The notes under the pieces: generated by a model
The model's database searches: none
Told to the model about the DNA's origin: nothing
Seen by the model: only the letters and a program-made list of their open reading frames with translations
Position numbers and translations under genes: made by a program
Assembly (NCBI RefSeq): GCF_000425205.1
Contig: NZ_AULI01000011.1
Span: forward strand, 62,001 to 126,000
Length of the DNA stretch: 64,000 nt
Reading direction: 5' to 3'
From: Pontibacillus halophilus JSM 076056 = DSM 19796
Lineage (GTDB): Bacteria > Bacillota > Bacilli > Bacillales > BH030062
Shown here: piece by piece, positions 8,618 through 17,096 of the stretch
Position numbering within the stretch: the first letter of the stretch is position 1
Layout: each line of letters begins with the position of its first letter

Positions 8618-10330
8618 ATGATGAACCAACGTAGCTTACTTACAATCTTTGTCACAATGATGTCTCTTTTCCTTTTTGGATTCTCAGAATCTAGTGAAAA
8701 GAGAGACACATTCCTCGTCCACGGAGAGGAATTGAAGTCTTCCCAATCACATTTATTAAAGACACTTGAGAAACAGAAAATCGACATGGTCTATTTAACG
8801 ACAGACCCAACAAAAAAAGAGGAGTATTATGGTGACTTTATCCGAAAGGCACACGAACAAGGGATTGAAGTTCATGCCACTGCTGGAGATCCATCATGGG
8901 GACTCACAAAGAATCAAGACCAGCTTCTTGCCTTTACAGACTGGGTTAAGGAATTTAACGCATCTGTAGACGAACCTACTCAATTTGATGGGATTCATTT
9001 AAAGATCCAACCATTCTATTTACCAGAATGGTATGACGACCGAGACACTGTGATTGCAGAGTGGAAACAAAACGTAACTGCCTTTAAGGAAGCAGTAGCA
9101 GACCTTGATGTAGAAGTAAGCAACAGCATCCCGTTCTGGTTCGACGACATTAAAACGCCTGGACAGGAAGAGACTCCATTCTATGAATGGTTGATGGCTC
9201 AGTTTGACCATACGACGATTCTTGCCTACCGAGACACACTTGAAGGAGAGAATGGCATCGTATCTCTCATTGAAGATGAGATGGACGCAGCAGAACGACT
9301 GAACACAGAGATTATCGTTGGCGTCACCCTAGAGAATACAGGACAAGACCATGTCACCTTCTTCGAAGAAGGCATTGTCGATATGAACATGCACCTTGCC
9401 CTAGTCGATATTTACGTGGGGCGTTGGGATTCCTATGTAGGGACGTCTATCGATAGCTACACCTATTGGCGACAAAGTTCACAAGATGGAGAAGAAGATG
9501 TAGAAGATGAGGAAGAAAGCGAAGAGCAACCATTTATCCGAGGCACCTATGTATGGCACCCAGAACTCGTACGAACCGAACCAGACCAAATCATCCAATT
9601 TGCGAAGGAACAAGGATTGAATCATCTTTATACACAGATGGATGTGTCACAGCCTTATGACGTGTATACCTACTTCGTATCCGAAGCGACGAAAGCTGGA
9701 ATTGAAGTGCATGCTATGGGAGGCGGCCCAAAGTGGGCATTAAAAGAAAAGAAATATCGCATTACCCGCCTAACCGACTATGTGAAGAATTACAATGAAC
9801 AAGCCGCAGCCGATGAGAAGTTTGCTGGCGTACATTTAGACATTGAACCTTATGTGCTTCCTGAATGGGATGAAGATAAAGAAGCCGTGCTTCGCTCTTG
9901 GATGACGAACCTTGAACATTTCGTACAAGAAGTAGAAGAAGCCAACAACCTAGAATCAAGCGTTGACTTAGCGATGTGGTTCGATGACGAACCAACACCT
10001 GGAAATCCAGATACCCCATTTAACGAATGGGTCATCAATCAGGTCGACCACACCAGCATTATGGCATTTCGAGATTTCGCTGAAGGTCATGGCGGAATCA
10101 TTGATATGGCTCAGAATGAAATTGACCATGCCGACAACCTCGGTAAAGAAATTACCATCTCCGTAGAAATGAAACAAAACGAGACAAGCGATCACATTAC
10201 ATTCTTCGATGAAGGGAAAGCAGAGATGGAGAGTCAGCTAGCCATTGTGAATGACTATTTCAAGGAATTTGAATCATACGAAGGCTATTCAGTCCACGCC
10301 TATAAGTATTGGACAACAGCCAATAACTAA
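8618..10330 (+). CDS. Secreted protein of two tandem TIM-barrel-like copies, first copy degenerate
   Basis: A signal peptide (about residues 1-24) is followed by two homologous modules of about 265 residues, at about 30-300 and 307-570. They are joined by a very acidic linker (EEDVEDEEESEE). Both share GIEVHA, the LPEW block, FDD..TPG..TPF.EW, DHT.I.A.RD and HITFF/HVTFF. The second copy has GVHLDIEPYVLPEW, resembling the catalytic strand of barrel glycosidases; the first has GIHLKIQPFYLPEW, losing both acidic residues. Read as a polysaccharide-acting or -binding exoprotein from its divergent position beside the glycosyltransferase operon. No family was recognised with confidence. AGGGAG lies 5 bases before the ATG. 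Confidence 0.8.
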   Translation: MMNQRSLLTIFVTMMSLFLFGFSESSEKRDTFLVHGEELKSSQSHLLKTLEKQKIDMVYLTTDPTKKEEYYGDFIRKAHEQGIEVHATAGDPSWGLTKNQDQLLAFTDWVKEFNASVDEPTQFDGIHLKIQPFYLPEWYDDRDTVIAEWKQNVTAFKEAVADLDVEVSNSIPFWFDDIKTPGQEETPFYEWLMAQFDHTTILAYRDTLEGENGIVSLIEDEMDAAERLNTEIIVGVTLENTGQDHVTFFEEGIVDMNMHLALVDIYVGRWDSYVGTSIDSYTYWRQSSQDGEEDVEDEEESEEQPFIRGTYVWHPELVRTEPDQIIQFAKEQGLNHLYTQMDVSQPYDVYTYFVSEATKAGIEVHAMGGGPKWALKEKKYRITRLTDYVKNYNEQAAADEKFAGVHLDIEPYVLPEWDEDKEAVLRSWMTNLEHFVQEVEEANNLESSVDLAMWFDDEPTPGNPDTPFNEWVINQVDHTSIMAFRDFAEGHGGIIDMAQNEIDHADNLGKEITISVEMKQNETSDHITFFDEGKAEMESQLAIVNDYFKEFESYEGYSVHAYKYWTTANN

Positions 10331-10363
10331 AAAAAAGCTCCCGTACCATCATTGGTACGGGAG
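10331..10363. terminator. Bidirectional terminator between exoprotein and comA
   Basis: CTCCCGTACC (10338-10347) and GGTACGGGAG (10354-10363) form a perfect 10-bp stem with a 6-base loop. A run of seven A at 10330-10336 gives a strong T-tract for comA on the minus strand; the plus side (tctctta) is weaker. Confidence 0.9.
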
Positions 10364-10367
10364 TCTC

Positions 10368-11039
10368 TTATTCGATTTCTTCACCGATAATGCCCCATTG
10401 CTTCGATTTCAACACTGCTTCAGCCCGGGATTTAACCTTGAGCTTCTTAAAGAGGTCCGTTAAGTTATATTCAATGGTCCGCTGACTCTTGTAATACATG
10501 GAGGCTATCTCCTTGTTGCTCTTTCCTTCTGCCAGCCGCTTCAGTAGCTCTTGTTCCTTCTGCGTAATGGAAATTTCTTCAGAAGCCTCTTCCTCTTCTT
10601 TCGCTTCCTCTACTTGAACCTCCATGCGCCGGAGCTCTTTAAACAACGAAATAGGCAATAGCACCTTTCCATTCATGGCGCTTCTTATCGAACGAATCAA
10701 TTCCTCTTTTCTTTCTGTCTTATTAATAAATCCTGAAGCTCCTGCTTTCACAAGTGTATTGAAATAAGGTCCGATATCATGCCCTGTATAGATTAAGATT
10801 GGCACATGCACTCCCATAGAGCGAACTTTCTTAACAAGCTCAATCCCATTCATGCCTGGCATCTTCAAATCAAATAACATACATTCAAACTCCGCATTCT
10901 CCACTCGTTCAATCGCTTCGATTGGAGATTCCACAATTGTCACTTCCATATCTGCTTCTCGTTCTATAATTACCTTCGTTCCTTCCCCCACAGAAGGATG
11001 ATCGTCTACGAGTAGTATTCGAATCATTTCATACGTCAA
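10368..11039 (-). CDS. comA: ComA-type response regulator (NarL/LuxR family)
   Basis: Cytosolic DNA-binding regulator, the output of the ComX quorum system. The receiver domain starts IRILLVDDHPSVGEGTK, with the phospho-Asp in CMLFDLKMPGMNG and the conserved Lys in FINKTE. The LuxR-type helix-turn-helix is KSNKEIASMYYKSQRTIEY followed by FKKLKVKSRAEAVL. The RTIEYNLT...KL.V.SR.EAVL block closely matches B. subtilis ComA. It lies 3 bases after comP. The regulated genes are not visible here, and no clear ComA box was found in the window. Confidence 0.88.
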   Translation of the reverse strand: MTYEMIRILLVDDHPSVGEGTKVIIEREADMEVTIVESPIEAIERVENAEFECMLFDLKMPGMNGIELVKKVRSMGVHVPILIYTGHDIGPYFNTLVKAGASGFINKTERKEELIRSIRSAMNGKVLLPISLFKELRRMEVQVEEAKEEEEASEEISITQKEQELLKRLAEGKSNKEIASMYYKSQRTIEYNLTDLFKKLKVKSRAEAVLKSKQWGIIGEEIE

Positions 11040-11042
11040 CTC

Positions 11043-13379
11043 CTATATGACATTAAAATAATCTCTAGTTTTCATTCCAGTCGCCTTTAACACGATTGCT
11101 AATTCAAATCCTCCGTCCTCAGAAGAGAAAAACTCTACGTCACCACGGAGACTCTTCACACGTTGTCGAATCCCAGCCAGCCCCATACTCTTAGACTGAA
11201 TCGATCCCTTCTTCAATCCAACCCCGTCATCACGGTAATTCAACGTCACCATATCGCCGTCATTCTTTAAATCAAATTCAACAACGGATGCCTCCGAATG
11301 CTTAAAGGCATTATTCAGAAGCTCTTGAACAATACGATAGACTGCCAGGGATTGTTCATGCTCAAGCTCAATTCTAAATTCACGCGCATCGAACTCTACC
11401 TTGAACAAGACACGCTTCCGGTAGTAATCCATTAAGGAGACGAGCGCCTCCACAACCCCCGTCTCTTTCAAGAACGGCGGACGAAGGAATGTACATGTCT
11501 CACGAATTTGATCGACGACTTCTTCAAGCCCATCGCGCACCTCTTCTAATTCACTTCGCATTTCAGGGGTAATGTCTTCCTCTAGCAAATTCTCCACCTT
11601 TCGATACCAGACGAGTTGTTCTTGAAGAGCAGAGTCATGAAGGTCGGAAGATAGACGCGCACGCTCCTTCTCTGCCAAGTTAAACAATAGACGCAGCATC
11701 CAGAATGGCGTCTCACTATTCTGGTAGATGGACTGTTCGAATTCCTCTGTAACACCTTCTATTAATCTGAAATTCTCATAAACAATGCTCGCATAGTGAA
11801 CCATTGTCTTAAGCCAGCGAATCTCATCTTTGTTAAAGGTCGTATGGTTTACTTTCTCATCGACCCAAAGTACATAAATCGAGTCCGATTGTTCCACCAT
11901 AATGAAAGCCAAGCCGTTCCCCACTCTGAAATAATCTAAAGCCTTATGACCCGCTCCCTTGTTTAGCAAATGACTCCGAATCATCTCACCTGGATACCCC
12001 TCATCTCCGCTTTCTAAGCGTAACTCGCTGTGCGATTTATTCAGTTCAAGAATTGCTACTCCATGAGATGGCATCCCATTACGCACTTCTTCTACAAGCC
12101 TGTCATCTAGTTCATCACGTCTCAGAATGCTAGACAAATCTCTCGTAAATCGATCTAAGCTTATTTGGAAATTCGCTTTATCTCCGTACAACCTCGGCCT
12201 TACATTCCACTTCTCCTCTAAATAGAAGAACAAGCCCATTAATAAGTAAATCAATACCGTAATCCTTACCCATTCAATCAGCGTAAACTGACCAACTAAG
12301 ATGAGCACCCCGACCACAATCGACGTAAGTACGAACGAAATAATAGAATAATATCGAAGACGACTTGTAATAAAGTCAATATCAAATAGTCGATTGTTCA
12401 CCACAAGATACATAAAGAATACGGGTAGAAAGATGAGCGACGCCGCCGTAATCGGTGCAGGCACAACCCCCACTCCAAGGAAGATGTTTGGGAGTGCTGT
12501 TAACGCCACGAATGGTACGAAAGAAACCGCCAAGCCGAACATCATATTCTGGAAGGCAGGCTTATGAATGGTGTCACGAAAGCGAATATAGTGCACAACC
12601 AGTATAACGAGACACAACGCAATCTCGGCTGAGAAGAGAATAAGTTGAGTATTTCTAAGAATGGAGTAATACATTCCCATAGGAACGAAAATGGCAATAC
12701 TATCAGCTAAGATAATCAGTGCATTCACGCTATATAACAATACAACTGGCTTCTTCTTTAAGATGGTAATTTGAAATTGCTGAAAATAGGAATAGAGAAA
12801 ATGCAAGAAAGAAACAGGCACCATAAAGAGTGAAAGTCCATTGATAAAGCGAGATAACGAATCCGTCCGCGCAGAGGCCCCTGCACTCAAATAACAAAAC
12901 GCCACTGCCATCAGAAACCCGATGAGGATAAGTGCCGTTCGATCGTCTTTCTTACGTATATAGAGAAACAAAGAAAATGCAAATAGCAACACAAATACGA
13001 ATACAGGAATGACAAGGTGATACAAGAGTGTACTTGCATCTACACCGCCTGCATAGGTGAATGTCTGAAATTCCCCATTCCTTTCTAATACAATTTCTTC
13101 AAGGTCACCGACTACACCAAATTTCTTTATGGAACGAAAGGACGTGACAGGTTCTCCATTAATTTGAACCAATGCATCACCTGGTCGAATGTCATAACCA
13201 CTTGTCCACCCGACTCCCTCTACATCTTCAATAATCCATTTCTGCTCACCATCGACTCGTTCTACGTTCATACCGGCATACGGTTCATTGATTATAATAA
13301 AGGATAAGTAACTGACTAGCCCGATGGCGAGCATGCTCATCAAGAGAGCGAGCCACCCTCTTTCTTGTATGCGCAACAT
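11043..13379 (-). CDS. comP: ComP-type membrane sensor histidine kinase
   Basis: Receptor for the ComX pheromone, 778 residues, close to the usual ComP length of about 770. Order of parts: one N-terminal helix, an extracytoplasmic PDZ-like segment (YDIRPGDALVQINGEP, about residues 58-75), about seven further membrane helices to about residue 390, a long cytoplasmic linker, then HisKA_3 with SSDLHDSALQEQ (phospho-His) and the ATPase domain (NNAFKH, YRDDGVG, GLAGIRQRV). GGGGGAGCAAG precedes the ATG. The gene follows comX after 63 bases that contain a terminator, and it is tightly joined to comA. The assignment rests on architecture plus the neighbouring comQ and comX. Confidence 0.9.
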   Translation of the reverse strand: MLRIQERGWLALLMSMLAIGLVSYLSFIIINEPYAGMNVERVDGEQKWIIEDVEGVGWTSGYDIRPGDALVQINGEPVTSFRSIKKFGVVGDLEEIVLERNGEFQTFTYAGGVDASTLLYHLVIPVFVFVLLFAFSLFLYIRKKDDRTALILIGFLMAVAFCYLSAGASARTDSLSRFINGLSLFMVPVSFLHFLYSYFQQFQITILKKKPVVLLYSVNALIILADSIAIFVPMGMYYSILRNTQLILFSAEIALCLVILVVHYIRFRDTIHKPAFQNMMFGLAVSFVPFVALTALPNIFLGVGVVPAPITAASLIFLPVFFMYLVVNNRLFDIDFITSRLRYYSIISFVLTSIVVGVLILVGQFTLIEWVRITVLIYLLMGLFFYLEEKWNVRPRLYGDKANFQISLDRFTRDLSSILRRDELDDRLVEEVRNGMPSHGVAILELNKSHSELRLESGDEGYPGEMIRSHLLNKGAGHKALDYFRVGNGLAFIMVEQSDSIYVLWVDEKVNHTTFNKDEIRWLKTMVHYASIVYENFRLIEGVTEEFEQSIYQNSETPFWMLRLLFNLAEKERARLSSDLHDSALQEQLVWYRKVENLLEEDITPEMRSELEEVRDGLEEVVDQIRETCTFLRPPFLKETGVVEALVSLMDYYRKRVLFKVEFDAREFRIELEHEQSLAVYRIVQELLNNAFKHSEASVVEFDLKNDGDMVTLNYRDDGVGLKKGSIQSKSMGLAGIRQRVKSLRGDVEFFSSEDGGFELAIVLKATGMKTRDYFNVI

Positions 13380-13404
13380 CTTGCTCCCCCTTATGTAGAA
13401 GGTT

Positions 13405-13430
13405 AAAAAAAGCCAGAGAGTCTCTGGCTT
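13405..13430 (-). terminator. Terminator/attenuator between comX and comP
   Basis: On the minus strand AGCCAGAG (13429-13422) pairs with CTCTGGCT (13418-13411) around a 3-base loop, followed directly by a T7 tract. It lies in the 63-base comX-comP gap, so only read-through or an internal promoter would express comPA. Confidence 0.88.
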
Positions 13431-13442
13431 TTGTTCTTCTTG

Positions 13443-13616
13443 TTATTTCCAGTAGACCATTCCTTGTTTTCTTTCCTTTTGTCCCTCTGTTTGGAATACG
13501 TCTAGAATAGCTGTCTTTTCACTCTCTGAAATCCCAACCAAATTCAGTTCACCTGCTTGTAACTTCTGGACCATACCTGGGTTTTGTGTCAATGTTTCTA
13601 CGATTCTTTGTAGCAT
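13443..13616 (-). CDS. comX: ComX pheromone precursor (57 aa)
   Basis: A small gene lying exactly between comQ and comP. Translation gives 57 residues starting MLQRIVETLTQNPG and ending KQGMVYWK. ComX precursors are 50-70 residues, show this IV..L..NP..V..L..G pattern and carry a Trp near the C-terminus that ComQ prenylates. Here Trp is the second-last residue. The mature signal is probably the modified C-terminal 6-11 residues, though the cleavage point cannot be read. GGGGAGA lies 7 bases before the ATG. A strong terminator follows the stop codon. Confidence 0.9.
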   Translation of the reverse strand: MLQRIVETLTQNPGMVQKLQAGELNLVGISESEKTAILDVFQTEGQKERKQGMVYWK

Positions 13617-13676
13617 GAATATCTCTCCCCTACTTTATAAATCTCCCTAATTCTTCATAAGTAAAGACAGTGCCAG

Positions 13677-14615
13677 TTACAGCTGTTCTATTCTAGTCCA
13701 CATCTCCCCTTTCACTGTTTCATTAGCTTCGAGGGCTGAGAGTCGTTCTAGTGCTTGCAGCAGGTAGTTTCGTTTCAATACTTTCACATACATGATGGAT
13801 GGAGATGTCTGTATCCAGTTGTAAACCTGTTCTTTATGGTCAAGAAAGGATTCTTTCTTCATGCTACCGTTGTAGTAACTTCTTACAATATCCGCTTCTC
13901 TTGTATCTTCCTGCATTAAATGATAGATAGGCAGCGTGTATTTCTTATAGACGAGGTCATTATAGAAATCGAGACGTTGCACATCGTGAAGGTCATTCGC
14001 AAGCTGTGCAGCTACTCCAAATGCACGACTATAAGACTCAACATCCTCTTTAACGTCTACTCCAGCCAACGCCATCCCCACAAGACACGCTCCATTCATC
14101 AATGATGCCGACTTTCTTGCAACCATTTCTAGGATTTCAGCTTCATCTGAAAAGTCTTGTTGAAGATCGTCATGCTGCCCTTGAGTAGCATTCATCACAC
14201 AGCTTCTTAAATAATGACCGGCTCTTTCTTTATCTTCTGCCTGGAAGCTTGTCCCATGTATGATATCGAACGCTAACATAAGAAGAGCTGTAGAAGCGTT
14301 CATGGCTCTTGCTTCTCCGACTTCCATCCATGGCTTCCATGGAGCATCTCGGTCTTCCACATCGTCCTGTATATCAAGCGCCAACAACAATAGCTCAACT
14401 GCCGCACACACTTCAATCAAGTCTTCAGAAGTCTCCTCGCTCCACATCCTAAAGTGCAAGAAAGTTAAAGGTGCGAAAGGAAAACCTTCCGTCTGCTTAA
14501 ATTGAATAAATCGAATCGCATCCTCTGCCAATGAAGAATGTCCCCATCTAAATCTCACCGACTGCTCCATTACGCTCATTAATTCGTCATCCGTGTAATA
14601 AGGAATCCTTCCCAT
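13677..14615 (-). CDS. comQ: ComQ, isoprenyl transferase for ComX
   Basis: Polyprenyl-synthase-fold enzyme that processes ComX and attaches an isoprenoid to its tryptophan in the cytosol. The aspartate-rich motif is LDIQDDVEDRD (DDxxD), with a second weaker one in ANDLHDVQRLD. MNATQGQHDDLQQD fits the substrate helix of ComQ proteins. At about 312 residues it is close to the family size. The ATG at 14615 (MGRIPYY) is preferred because GGAG lies 9 bases before it; an ATG 15 bases upstream overlaps that site. comX follows after 60 bases, whereas comQ and comX overlap in B. subtilis. Confidence 0.9.
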   Translation of the reverse strand: MGRIPYYTDDELMSVMEQSVRFRWGHSSLAEDAIRFIQFKQTEGFPFAPLTFLHFRMWSEETSEDLIEVCAAVELLLLALDIQDDVEDRDAPWKPWMEVGEARAMNASTALLMLAFDIIHGTSFQAEDKERAGHYLRSCVMNATQGQHDDLQQDFSDEAEILEMVARKSASLMNGACLVGMALAGVDVKEDVESYSRAFGVAAQLANDLHDVQRLDFYNDLVYKKYTLPIYHLMQEDTREADIVRSYYNGSMKKESFLDHKEQVYNWIQTSPSIMYVKVLKRNYLLQALERLSALEANETVKGEMWTRIEQL

Positions 14616-14630
14616 ACCTATCCACTCCAT

Positions 14631-14947
14631 TTAAGAACTTTCATATCTTTCCTACACAAGATGACTACAACTTGTCTGTATCAAATCCAAATTAAGCCTA
14701 TCATAGAAGGGTTGCAGGTGAATAGGTAGGATTGAACCAAGAAAATAGTCAGTACCAACTTGTGAAAATCATGGAAAAAAGGACGAAAAGTGGGAGAATT
14801 ACACGGTTTTCGACGATTTTCGGGAAAGATTTCATCCTCTATCTTTATAGGCGTATCGTCACATGACCTTTTCATCATTTTTGGTCAGGCAGCAGACGAA
14901 ACAAAAAAAAGACCATTCAGCATTCATAAAGAATCTGTGGCCATCTG
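14631..14947. other. Intergenic region upstream of comQ
   Basis: About 317 bases without a convincing gene. It should hold the comQXPA promoter; a possible minus-strand TTGATA near 14690 has no good -10 partner. No terminator for the upstream holin-like pair was identified with confidence. Confidence 0.4.
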
Positions 14948-15202
14948 TTACAAGAATAGCTTTCCCGCAGCCAATAAGGCAGCCACTTGAGCTGCCATCT
15001 TCACGAAATCAATGAAAAATCCTCGCCACCCTAAATCTTTTTGAACGGTTGTGGCGATTTCATCCAACTGCTTCTCAATCTGCTCAAGTTTATAGATCAT
15101 CGTTTCCTTCTGAACTTTCAACTCGCTCACGTCTTTTCTCTTCTCTTCCACTTCCTGTTCAAGCTTACGAACCTTCTCTTCTAACACGTCGTAATTACTC
15201 AT
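14948..15202 (-). CDS. XhlA-like small coiled-coil membrane protein
   Basis: 84 residues. Positions about 5-55 are strongly heptad-like and charged (EEKVRKLEQEVEEKRK, IEKQLDEIATTV), followed by one C-terminal membrane helix (VKMAAQVAALLAAGKLFL). This is the architecture of the phage-type haemolysin/holin partner XhlA. It overlaps the previous gene by 8 bases at ATGAGTAA, implying translational coupling. There are no other phage genes nearby, so it is called holin-like only by shape. Confidence 0.6.
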   Translation of the reverse strand: MSNYDVLEEKVRKLEQEVEEKRKDVSELKVQKETMIYKLEQIEKQLDEIATTVQKDLGWRGFFIDFVKMAAQVAALLAAGKLFL

Positions 15203-15557
15203 CGGCTTTCACTTCCCGAATGCGCCACAAAGCTAAGACCGCAATCGCGAAATAGACCCCAGACCCTGTATTTGGAACATCTGCCATCATAAACCCCGCA
15301 CTAACAATTCCATAAAGAACTGCACACATGAATAAAGCCAAGCGTCTCATAAATGCCTTACCAGAAGTCATTCCTAGTACTAAACAGCACGCCACAAATG
15401 CAAATAAGCTCCCCCAAGCACCTTGGTCTGCTATTGTATAGAATAGATAAATTTCCGGTACACTTCTGAACAAGTCTTGATTCGCATACAGAATGACCGC
15501 CCACCATCCTGTAATCATAACGTAGAAGAGCTCTATACAAGGAACTTTGCTGCGCAT
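15195..15557 (-). CDS. Small multipass membrane protein, possible holin partner
   Basis: 120 residues with about four hydrophobic segments (CIELFYVMITGWWAVILY, SLFAFVACCLVLGM, LALFMCAVLYGIVSAGFM, GVYFAIAVLALW). No family motif was recognised. It is coupled to the downstream XhlA-like gene by an 8-base overlap. GGAGGGAGACG precedes the ATG. It is divergent from lrgAB, with only about 200 bases between the starts. Confidence 0.65.
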   Translation of the reverse strand: MRSKVPCIELFYVMITGWWAVILYANQDLFRSVPEIYLFYTIADQGAWGSLFAFVACCLVLGMTSGKAFMRRLALFMCAVLYGIVSAGFMMADVPNTGSGVYFAIAVLALWRIREVKADE

Positions 15558-15721
15558 CGTCTCCCTCCGTTCGCTATCCTTTAATTTAAGTCATTCCTCA
15601 CTCACTTTGTTGTATGATATATATACGCCAACCTTCCTTAAAATGGAATGATAAACGCACAATTGAAAGCAAAATGTGCGATTTCCTTAAATCAGATTGC
15701 TGTCATGAGACCAGATTATCT

Positions 15722-15730
15722 TGCTATAAT
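15722..15730 (+). promoter_or_regulatory. Extended -10 promoter for lrgAB
   Basis: TGCTATAAT is a perfect extended -10 element 28 bases before the GTG start. The -35 is poor (TGTCAT at 15701-15706, 18-base spacer), as expected for an extended -10 promoter. Confidence 0.55.
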
Positions 15731-15757
15731 AATAAACATGTCAAAGGAGGCTTACGC

Positions 15758-16153
15758 GTGACCACATTTAAACAACTGATACAGATTGTGATCCAAATCG
15801 CCGTTCTGTTCGGCTTCTCCTTTGTTGGAGGGTGGCTTGGACAGACGTTAAACCTTCCAATCCCAGGAAGCATAATTGGTCTCATCTTATTATTTATAGG
15901 ATTGCTCACGAAGGTTGTCCCCGTTCCTTTCGTTGAGAAAGGGGCGACAACGTTACTGCACTATTTAACTTTACTATTCGTACCAGCGACAGTTGGGATT
16001 ATGAATTACTTAGACATCTTTACAGGGAAACGCCTACTCCTCGTTGCTGTTGTCATCATCAGTACACTTTGTACAATGGCGGCTTCCGGGCTAACTGCAC
16101 AAGTCCTTGGTAAGAAAGTTACAGAAGCCGAGCGTCAGGAGGAGTCCGTATGA
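15758..16153 (+). CDS. lrgA: LrgA/CidA family membrane protein
   Basis: 131 residues with four membrane helices and the family block GWLGQTLNLPIPGSIIGLILLF. The family is described as holin/antiholin-like, and in B. subtilis the PftA member forms a pyruvate facilitator with its LrgB partner. The start is the GTG at 15758 behind AAAGGAGG; a longer upstream reading is unlikely because the first 48 codons lack any family character and contain the promoter. The stop overlaps the start of the LrgB gene. No LytST-type regulator is adjacent, so the trigger is unknown. Confidence 0.88.
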   Translation: MTTFKQLIQIVIQIAVLFGFSFVGGWLGQTLNLPIPGSIIGLILLFIGLLTKVVPVPFVEKGATTLLHYLTLLFVPATVGIMNYLDIFTGKRLLLVAVVIISTLCTMAASGLTAQVLGKKVTEAERQEESV

Positions 16154-16842
16154 TGATTCTAACTGCGCTCCTAACGTTGATAGGTACAATCGGAATCTTT
16201 CTCATCATGAACAAGCTCTACCATAAGATCCATAACCCATTCCTGCTCCCTGCATTGACTTCTACATTCGTCATTGTTGTAGTGCTACTCTCTCTCGGAG
16301 TTTCCTACGAGACGTACATGGTCGGAGGACAATGGATTGACGCGCTGCTTGGGCCAGCGGTTGTCTCATTGGCCTATCCACTGTACCGTCAACGATACGT
16401 CCTTCGTCGCTACTTACTCCCGATTGGAGTCGGGGTAGCGGCTGGTTCTGTAACCGGGATGTTCACAGGCATTGGGCTGACGAAGCTCTTACAATTTAAC
16501 CAAGACCTCGTGTATTCGGTGTTACCGAAATCCATTACGACGCCTGTCGCCATGGAGATTACGACGGACCTTGGAGGCGTCCCTTCCTTAACCGTTATCT
16601 TCGTCATGTTCGCTGGCTTTACAGGGGCCGTACTTGGTCCATACGTACTGAAAGCTGTGAGACTGACAACCTTTATCGGGAGAGGCATTGGCTTTGGATC
16701 TGCTTCCCACGCAGTAGGTACAGCGAAAGCGTATGAATATGGTGAGGATGCTGCCTCAGTCAGCTCAGTAGCCATGACATTAAGCGCCATTATTGGATCA
16801 CTCATTGCCCCCGTTATGGCTTGGCTATTCTATAACTTGTAA
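16150..16842 (+). CDS. lrgB: LrgB/CidB family membrane protein
   Basis: 230 residues, hydrophobic throughout, with the family signatures LLGPAVVSLAYPLYRQ, PKSITTPVAMEI and GIGFGSASHAVGTAKA. It is the obligate partner of LrgA/CidA in a membrane complex linked to murein hydrolase export or pyruvate movement. It overlaps lrgA by 4 bases, with AGGAGGAGTCCGT before the ATG. A strong terminator follows. Confidence 0.9.
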   Translation: MMILTALLTLIGTIGIFLIMNKLYHKIHNPFLLPALTSTFVIVVVLLSLGVSYETYMVGGQWIDALLGPAVVSLAYPLYRQRYVLRRYLLPIGVGVAAGSVTGMFTGIGLTKLLQFNQDLVYSVLPKSITTPVAMEITTDLGGVPSLTVIFVMFAGFTGAVLGPYVLKAVRLTTFIGRGIGFGSASHAVGTAKAYEYGEDAASVSSVAMTLSAIIGSLIAPVMAWLFYNL

Positions 16843-16847
16843 TGGAA

Positions 16848-16885
16848 AACCCCCACAACAGCAAAGTGTTGTGGGGGTTCTTCTT
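16848..16885 (+). terminator. Terminator after lrgB
   Basis: AACCCCCACAACA (16848-16860) pairs perfectly with TGTTGTGGGGGTT (16867-16879) around a 6-base loop, followed by cttcttt. Confidence 0.9.
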
Positions 16886-16913
16886 TCACATATGTAAACG
16901 GACAGACCGCTTC

Positions 16914-16988
16914 CTACTTGTTGCTCGAAACAGCGACTATGGCACCAATTAAAACCAAGAGCAACACAATACCAGAAAGGAATAACAT
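16914..16988 (-). CDS. 24-residue single-helix membrane peptide
   Basis: ATG at 16988 preceded by AAAGGGGGGATACG. The product begins MLFLSGIVLLLVLIGAIVAV and ends SSNK, essentially one membrane helix. It is convergent with lrgAB. The strong ribosome site and clean stop argue for a real small protein; function is unknown. It could also be chance. Confidence 0.45.
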   Translation of the reverse strand: MLFLSGIVLLLVLIGAIVAVSSNK

Positions 16989-17096
16989 CGTATCCCCCCT
17001 TTCGTTATGAATCATTCATCAATTTCTCCATGTTAGAAGGACTCTTCTAAAGAAGAACAGAAATGTACAAGTACCATACTTTTGAGGAGGCTCACT

